The notes under the pieces are model-generated. The model ran no database searches. It had not been told where the DNA came from and saw nothing but the letters and a program-made list of their open reading frames with translations. Positions 40,930 to 45,249 of a stretch of DNA of 45,249 nt are shown one piece after another. The DNA is taken from NCBI GenBank assembly GCA_902470805.1, contig CABRHX010000017.1, positions 1 to 45,249 on the forward strand, read 5' to 3'. Position numbers and translations under genes: made by a program. This stretch comes from an uncultured Collinsella sp. (GTDB lineage: Bacteria; Actinomycetota; Coriobacteriia; Coriobacteriales; Coriobacteriaceae). How positions within the stretch are numbered: position 1 is the first letter of the stretch; each line of letters begins with the position of its first letter.

Positions 40930-41930
40930 TGAAGGGAACGCATACCGTTGTCGTAGAGCGTGCAAAGGTCAAATACACACTCACGTTTAAGCGCAATATT
41001 TCCTTTATACGCGGCAACAGCGGCACGGGTAAAACGACGCTCATCTCGATGATTCGCGACTACAACGACCGAGGACCGGAAAGCGGCGTTGCACTCAGTT
41101 GCGACGTGCCTTGCGAAACGCTTTCCGGCAGACGCTGGGAGCGCGAGCTATCAATCATCGAAGATTCAATCGTCTTTCTAGATGAGGGTAACGAGTTTAT
41201 CTACTCAAAGGACTTCGCCAAAGCCGTCAACGGCTCGTCCAACTATTTTGTTCTGATATCTCGTCGCGATGCCAACGAGCTCCCCTACAGCGTTGATGAG
41301 ATCCTGAAGCTAGTCAACACGACAAGTAAAACAATCAATGGCCGCAAGAGCGACAGGCGCTTCTACTCGGTGACCAAGCCGCTATATGACCACACGGCAA
41401 GTATGCTGTATCAGGATCTAAATGTTGGATTCGAGGTACCCGACGCCGTAGTTGTCGAGGATAGCAAATCTGGCTATCAATTCTACGACGCTCTTTGCAA
41501 CCGACTCGGGATCCCCTGCTATACCGCCACCGGCGTTGCGAATCTAAAACGTACGATTCACGAATGTCCCGAGCAAAACATCCTTGCTATTGGAGACGGA
41601 GCAGCATTTGGTCCCTACATCGAAAAGGTGCTCGGACAGCGCGTTTACAAGAACGTACGCTTGTTCCTCCCCGAATCATTCGAGTGGACACTCCTGCAAT
41701 CTGGCCTCATTCCCAGTAACGATATCTTAAAAATCCTCGAGGATCCCTCAAGCTATATCGAAAGCCGCGACTACCTGAGCTGGGAGCGGTTCTTCACCGA
41801 TGTGTTGATCAAATACTCGGCAGACACTCGCTACGCCTACAGAAAGGCAAAGCTCAATGAGCAGTACCTGAGGCCGCAGGCGATGAATGCAGTTGCAAAC
41901 GTCTTGCCCGAGTGCCTGAAGGCAGACTAG
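40929..41930 (+). CDS. P-loop ATPase with possible Toprim-like domain
   Basis: A 333-residue protein. Residues 20-40 have Walker A (RGNSGTGKTT, Lys35, Thr36) right after a beta-strand pair; IVFLDE (81-86) is Walker B. The rest does not look like a transport or repair ATPase. VVVEDSKSGYQF (Glu177) and AIGDGAAFG (Asp223) could be the acidic positions of a Toprim fold, as in OLD-family nucleases, but the second lacks a clean DxD. It is coupled to the DUF4869 gene by one overlapping base. Such pairs are common in gut Firmicutes and Coriobacteria; the role is unknown, with defence or stress as guesses. Confidence 0.7.
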   Translation: MKGTHTVVVERAKVKYTLTFKRNISFIRGNSGTGKTTLISMIRDYNDRGPESGVALSCDVPCETLSGRRWERELSIIEDSIVFLDEGNEFIYSKDFAKAVNGSSNYFVLISRRDANELPYSVDEILKLVNTTSKTINGRKSDRRFYSVTKPLYDHTASMLYQDLNVGFEVPDAVVVEDSKSGYQFYDALCNRLGIPCYTATGVANLKRTIHECPEQNILAIGDGAAFGPYIEKVLGQRVYKNVRLFLPESFEWTLLQSGLIPSNDILKILEDPSSYIESRDYLSWERFFTDVLIKYSADTRYAYRKAKLNEQYLRPQAMNAVANVLPECLKAD

Positions 41931-41935
41931 ATACA

Positions 41936-41968
41936 GCGGGGAGGGCCAAGTTGGTCCTCCCCGCTTTT
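41936..41968 (+). terminator. Terminator after the ATPase gene
   Basis: GCGGGGAGG-CCAA pairs with TTGG-CCTCCCCGC (41936-41964, one mismatch, very short loop), followed by TTTT. It begins five bases after the stop. Confidence 0.85.
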
Positions 41969-41969
41969 G

Positions 41970-42193
41970 TTACGCCTTCTTGATCACGTACGCCAATCCA
42001 ATATCGCAGGCACAGCGTACGATTGACGCGAAGAACCACGATGCTGGCAGCGTCATAAGCAGAGGCTTGCTCACGCTCGGCTCCAGCCCCCTTTGGCGCG
42101 CCGTATAACCAATCCACATCAGCAGCACAATAGCAGCTCACGCCACGGCTTCGGCCTAAACGTATACCCGGCAAGAACAAAGAACACCGGCAT
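41970..42193 (-). pseudogene. Degraded acyltransferase-3-like membrane protein
   Basis: On the minus strand two frames carry pieces of one protein. From 42193 comes MPVFFVLAGYTFRPKPWREL, the conserved 'H-P-FF-LSGY-F' element of OafA/fucose O-acetylase-type acyltransferases, ending at TGA. A +1 frame then gives a hydrophobic stretch (AIVLLMWIGYTARQ, later SWFFASIVRCACDIGLAYVIKKA) to TAA at 41970-41972. Most of the ~330-residue family is missing, so this is a gene with a large deletion and a frameshift. It lies next to tRNA-Arg(TCT). Confidence 0.6.
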
Positions 42194-42195
42194 GT

Positions 42196-42228
42196 GAAAA
42201 AGCCCAGACCACCAAGCGGTCCGGGCTT
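42196..42228 (-). terminator. Terminator of tRNA-Arg(TCT)
   Basis: On the minus strand AGCCCGGACC and GGTCTGGGCT (42219-42228 and 42201-42210) pair with one mismatch around an eight-base loop, followed by TTTTC (42196-42200). It starts about ten bases after the tRNA 3' end. Confidence 0.85.
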
Positions 42229-42237
42229 AATAAACGA

Positions 42238-42314
42238 TGGTGCTCCATGGCGGATTCGAACCGTCGACCTTGGGATTAGAAGTCCCCTGCTCTATCCAAC
42301 TGAGCTAATGGAGC
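42238..42314 (-). tRNA. tRNA-Arg (anticodon TCT)
   Basis: 77 bases with encoded CCA. The acceptor arms GCTCCAT/ATGGAGC pair. D arm AGCTCAGTTGGATAGAGC, anticodon loop CTTCTAA (anticodon TCT), and T arm GACGGTTCGAATCCGCC (one mismatch) fit a class I tRNA. It reads AGA and probably AGG codons. The anticodon stem has a G-A at its outer end. Confidence 0.95.
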
Positions 42315-42368
42315 AAATAACCACACGCCCAAGCAAGCGCAAGCCTGTCAGGCGCAAGTAATTATAAC

Positions 42369-43136
42369 CTAGTTGAACTGCTCGCGGTACGCCTTGCAGA
42401 CCTCATCGACCGGGCCGTCCATGCGAAGGTCACCCTTCTCAATCCAAACGGCACGCTGGCAGATGCGCTCAACCTGCTCCATAGAGTGCGAAACGAACAG
42501 AACCGTCACGTCGCCGCTCTGGATAAAGTGCTGGATGCGGGCCTCACACTTTTGCTGGAAGAACACATCACCGACGGACAGCGTCTCGTCAACGATCAGA
42601 ATATCGGGCTCGGTAATCGTCGCGATTGCAAAGGCGATACGCGCAACCATGCCCGAAGAGAAGTTCTTAAGCGGCATATCGACAAAGTTCTGCAGCTCAG
42701 CGAACTCGATAATGCCGTCAAAGTTGGCGTCGATGAACTCCTTGGTATAGCCGAGCAGGGCGCCGTTCAGATAGATGTTCTCGCGGGCGGTCAGCTCGGG
42801 GTCAAAGCCGGCGCCAAGCTCAATCAGCGGCGCGATGTTACCGTGCACCTTAACGCTGCCCTCGCTAGGCTCAAGAACGCCAGCGATAATCTTGAGCATC
42901 GTAGACTTGCCGGAGCCATTGGTGCCGACCAGACCCACAACCTCGCCGCGATGAATATCAAACGAGATGTGCTTAAGCGCCCTAAACTCCTCAAAGAACA
43001 GCTCGTGCTTGGCAAGCTTAATGAAGTACTCCTTGAGGTTGGTCAGCGACTCGGACGCCATGTTAAAGATCATGGTGACGTCGTCGACCTCGACAGCCAG
43101 AGGCTGCTCGCTGTAATCAACAACAGATTCAGTCAT
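42369..43136 (-). CDS. ABC exporter ATP-binding subunit, polysaccharide/teichoic-acid type
   Basis: A 255-residue ATPase that powers export of a surface glycan through the permease encoded 11 bases upstream. Walker A GTNGSGKST, signature FSSGMVARIAFA, Walker B ILIVDE and the switch His in FVSHS are intact. The long insert before Walker A (NLKEYFIKLAKHELFFEEFRAL) and weak LSGG variant are typical of Wzt/TagH ATPases. There is no C-terminal carbohydrate-binding domain. The ATG at 43136 is preferred over the adjacent GTG because of GGAG spacing. Confidence 0.93.
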   Translation of the reverse strand: MTESVVDYSEQPLAVEVDDVTMIFNMASESLTNLKEYFIKLAKHELFFEEFRALKHISFDIHRGEVVGLVGTNGSGKSTMLKIIAGVLEPSEGSVKVHGNIAPLIELGAGFDPELTARENIYLNGALLGYTKEFIDANFDGIIEFAELQNFVDMPLKNFSSGMVARIAFAIATITEPDILIVDETLSVGDVFFQQKCEARIQHFIQSGDVTVLFVSHSMEQVERICQRAVWIEKGDLRMDGPVDEVCKAYREQFN

Positions 43137-43147
43137 CACAGCACTCC

Positions 43148-43993
43148 TTAGATGTAGAGGATAAATTTGCGCTCGGACTTATGGAACACGGTATAGCCAA
43201 TAATAAGCGCAAGAACCGCCCAAGCGACGCACATACCAAACGTCATAAGCGAGGGCGTAGTCTGGAACAGGAAGATATCGCGCATAAACTGCAGGTAGTT
43301 GAACATGGGGTTCGCATACATCAAGATACGCACGAGATGCGGCATTTGCGCAATATAGTCAGTCGTCCAGAAGATGGGCGTAATGTAAGTCCACGCCGTA
43401 ATGACGACGCTCCACAGATGCATAACGTCGCGGAAGAAGACCGTAAGGGCAGAGAGCATCATGCCCAGGCCCATGCAGAAGCACATAAGCAGCAGCAGGC
43501 AAACCGGCAACAGAATCAGGTGCCAAGAAGGCATAACGCGGAACCACAGCATGACGATGGCGACGGCGACCAGCGAGAAGGCAAAGTTGACCAGCGAGAA
43601 GAGCACCTTCTGCACCGGGAAAACCCAGCGGTGCACCTTAACCTTCTTGAGCAGAGGGGCAGCGCCCACGATCGACGTCAGGGCCTGGTTAGTAGACTCA
43701 GACATGACGGCAAAGGTGATGTTACCCACGATCAAGTACAGCGGGTACATCTCGGGCGTCATTGAGCCATTGCGGCCCTGGCCAAAAATCGTCGAGAACA
43801 CGATGGCCATGACGATCATCATCAGCAGCGGGTTGAGCACCGACCATGCGACGCCCAGAACGCTACGGCGATACTTGATCTTAAAATCCTTGGTAACCAG
43901 CTGACGAAGGATAAACGCGTCCTTCTCAAATTCGTTCTTAGCAAACGTCGCAGGCAGACTGCGAGTTTCTTGTTGCTTTGTCTGATCCGACAC
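43148..43993 (-). CDS. ABC-2 type permease, polysaccharide export
   Basis: A 281-residue membrane subunit with six helices, partner of the ATPase downstream. The start is a GTG at 43993 (AAAGGAG eight bases before). The cytoplasmic start has the amphipathic DFKIKYRRSVLGVAWSVLNPLLMM motif of Wzm/TagG permeases; PLYLIVGNITF and YANPMFNYLQFMRDI further support it. The longer open frame to 44056 lacks a ribosome site. The substrate glycan is unknown. Confidence 0.93.
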   Translation of the reverse strand: MSDQTKQQETRSLPATFAKNEFEKDAFILRQLVTKDFKIKYRRSVLGVAWSVLNPLLMMIVMAIVFSTIFGQGRNGSMTPEMYPLYLIVGNITFAVMSESTNQALTSIVGAAPLLKKVKVHRWVFPVQKVLFSLVNFAFSLVAVAIVMLWFRVMPSWHLILLPVCLLLLMCFCMGLGMMLSALTVFFRDVMHLWSVVITAWTYITPIFWTTDYIAQMPHLVRILMYANPMFNYLQFMRDIFLFQTTPSLMTFGMCVAWAVLALIIGYTVFHKSERKFILYI

Positions 43994-44094
43994 GGATGCA
44001 ACTCCTTTACTCGTAATCGTTGACAAACGAACAGTATAGACCCGACGGCCATGCAAACGATTCGCGCAACAAAACTGGAGAACTAACCCACATC

Positions 44095-44123
44095 TTAGGA
44101 TGCCAGGCCCAAACGGCTATACT
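44095..44123 (+). promoter_or_regulatory. Promoter of the GT2 gene
   Basis: TTAGGA (44095-44100) and TATACT (44118-44123) are 17 bp apart; the -10 is a good match, the -35 only fair. The gene start is 30 bases downstream. Confidence 0.45.
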
Positions 44124-44153
44124 TTCTAGGATTGAATGTATAAGGAGCATTAA

Positions 44154-45125
44154 GTGAATTCTGAATCCATCGCCGTCATCATCCCTTGCTACAACGAAGC
44201 GCTCACGATCGGCAAAGTCATCGACGACTTTCACCGCGAGCTTCCGCAGGCGACGGTCTATGTCTATGACAACAACTCGTCGGACGATACCTCACGCATT
44301 GCCACCGAGCACGGCGCCACAGTCCGCTTTGAGCCCCGTCAGGGAAAGGGCAACGTGTGCCGCCAGATGTTTCGCGATATCGACGCCGATTGCTACCTGA
44401 TGGTCGACGGAGACGACACCTACCCCGCCGAGGCGGCCAAGGCCCTCTGCGAGCCCATCCTTAACGGCACGGCCGACATGACCGTAGGCGATCGCCTTTC
44501 CAACGGCACCTACGCCGAGGAGAACAAGCGTGCCTTCCACGGCTTTGGCAATAATCTGGTCCGCGCCATGATCAAGTGGATCTATGGCTACAGCTTCGAT
44601 GACGTCATGACAGGCTACCGCGCCATGAGCCGCCCGTTCGTTAAAACCTTCCCAGTGCTTTCCGAGGGCTTTCAGATCGAAACCGAGCTCTCGATCCACG
44701 CCGTCGACCACCGCTGGCGCATCAAAGATGTGCCCATCGAGTACCGCGACCGTCCCGAGGGTTCCGAGTCCAAACTCAACACCGTGAGCGACGGCATTAA
44801 AGTCGTTGCGATGATCGGCACGCTGTTCAAGGACTATCGCCCGCTGAAGTTCTTCAGCCTCGTTGCGCTTCTGTTCGCGGTATTCGGCCTCGCCCTGGGC
44901 ATGCCCATCGTTGTCGAATATTTCCAGACCGGCCTCGTCCCGCGCTTCCCCACCGCTATGCTCGCCGCCTCGTTTATGTTCCTGTGCGGCCTGAGCCTTG
45001 CGACCGGCTTCATCCTAGATTCTGTAGCAAAGGTCGAAAAAAAGCAGTGGGAGGTCAACGTGTACAGCAAATACGCCTACGACGACCAGCCCGGCCACCC
45101 TACTTCCATGCCAAGCGAGAGGTAG
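44154..45125 (+). CDS. Family 2 glycosyltransferase with C-terminal membrane helices
   Basis: A 323-residue membrane-anchored glycosyltransferase. GT-A domain (1-230): AVIIPCYNEALTIGKV, the nucleotide-sugar DxD in MVDGDDTYP, and GFQIETELSIHA near the acceptor site. The YDNNSSDDT segment is typical of the DPM1/GtrB-like branch that makes polyprenyl-phosphate sugars. Two hydrophobic helices follow (about 240-260 and 270-295). The GTG start is seven bases after AAGGAG. It is divergent from the ABC exporter, so both probably serve one surface glycan. Exact sugar unknown. Confidence 0.9.
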   Translation: MNSESIAVIIPCYNEALTIGKVIDDFHRELPQATVYVYDNNSSDDTSRIATEHGATVRFEPRQGKGNVCRQMFRDIDADCYLMVDGDDTYPAEAAKALCEPILNGTADMTVGDRLSNGTYAEENKRAFHGFGNNLVRAMIKWIYGYSFDDVMTGYRAMSRPFVKTFPVLSEGFQIETELSIHAVDHRWRIKDVPIEYRDRPEGSESKLNTVSDGIKVVAMIGTLFKDYRPLKFFSLVALLFAVFGLALGMPIVVEYFQTGLVPRFPTAMLAASFMFLCGLSLATGFILDSVAKVEKKQWEVNVYSKYAYDDQPGHPTSMPSER

Positions 45126-45175
45126 ATCTTCCGCAAAATACTATTGGCACCACTGCGCAGATAGCCACCAACAAG

Positions 45176-45205
45176 AAAAGCCGCCGTTAAAGAACGGCGG
45201 CTTTT
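45176..45205. terminator. Bidirectional terminator
   Basis: A 13-bp perfect stem (45176-45188 with 45193-45205) around AAAG, with A-run and T-run in the arms, so it can work for the GT2 gene and for the minus-strand gene at the right edge. Confidence 0.9.
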
Positions 45206-45227
45206 ACTCTCGAAAAGTTAATAGCGG

Positions 45228-45249
45228 CTAGAGCGTCTTGATGTACTCC
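45228..45249 (-). CDS. 3' end of a minus-strand gene, cut by the window edge
   Basis: Six complete codons (E-Y-I-K-T-L) before a TAG at 45228-45230 look like the end of a gene pointing at the bidirectional terminator 22 bases away. Too little is visible to name it. Confidence 0.4.

Overview
The window looks like a chromosomal segment of a high-GC Gram-positive bacterium of the Coriobacteriia, most likely Collinsella or a close relative. This rests on GC-rich codon use, frequent TTG/GTG starts behind strong GGAGG-type ribosome sites, the gene content, and a hairpin repeat (39850-39890) that I recall from that group. Taxonomy is inferred; no 16S gene is present.

Region 1 (1-3796) is an accessory island, visibly richer in A+T than the rest. 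Three tightly coupled genes encode a 241-residue precursor-like protein with an asparagine ladder, a radical SAM enzyme with extra cysteines, and a class I methyltransferase with an NPPL motif of the amide-N-methylating type. The Asn residues fall on even positions with strict i+6 spacing, as in the beta-6.3-helical polytheonamide (proteusin) cores. I propose a proteusin-like peptide system whose architecture differs from the known ones, because the Asn-rich segment is internal and about 100 residues follow it. Downstream lie a hairpin terminator, a 20-bp operator-like palindrome and the first ~42 codons of an ABC exporter cut off by unrelated GC-rich DNA. A perfect 38-bp palindrome lies at the left edge.

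Region 2 (3797-31697, nearly all minus strand) is core housekeeping. In transcription order it holds a P-type ATPase, a zinc-ribbon membrane protein, a cyclophilin and a TPR membrane protein; the cell-shape block mreB-mreC-mreD-mrdA-rodA; a DUF697-like protein; a B12-type radical SAM protein with its DUF2344 partner; rplU-rpmA; obgE-nadD-yqeK-rsfS; then, beyond the divergent dinB, rpsP-khpA-rimM-trmD-lepB and glyQ-glyS with the PPDK/PEP-synthase regulator. tRNA-Arg(CCG) with a good promoter is at its right edge.

Region 3 (31829-40349, plus strand) is one aromatic amino-acid operon: DAHP synthase, prephenate dehydrogenase, aroB, aroA, aroC, a chorismate mutase-prephenate dehydratase, an AroE-AroK fusion and type II aroQ. 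Eight genes cover all seven shikimate steps plus the committed steps to Phe and Tyr. A terminator-like hairpin overlapping a possible leader peptide precedes the first gene.

Region 4 (40350-45249) is mixed. It contains a DUF4869/P-loop ATPase pair of unknown role, a degraded acyltransferase, tRNA-Arg(TCT), a two-gene polysaccharide-type ABC exporter, a GT2 glycosyltransferase with two membrane helices, and the last codons of a further minus-strand gene.
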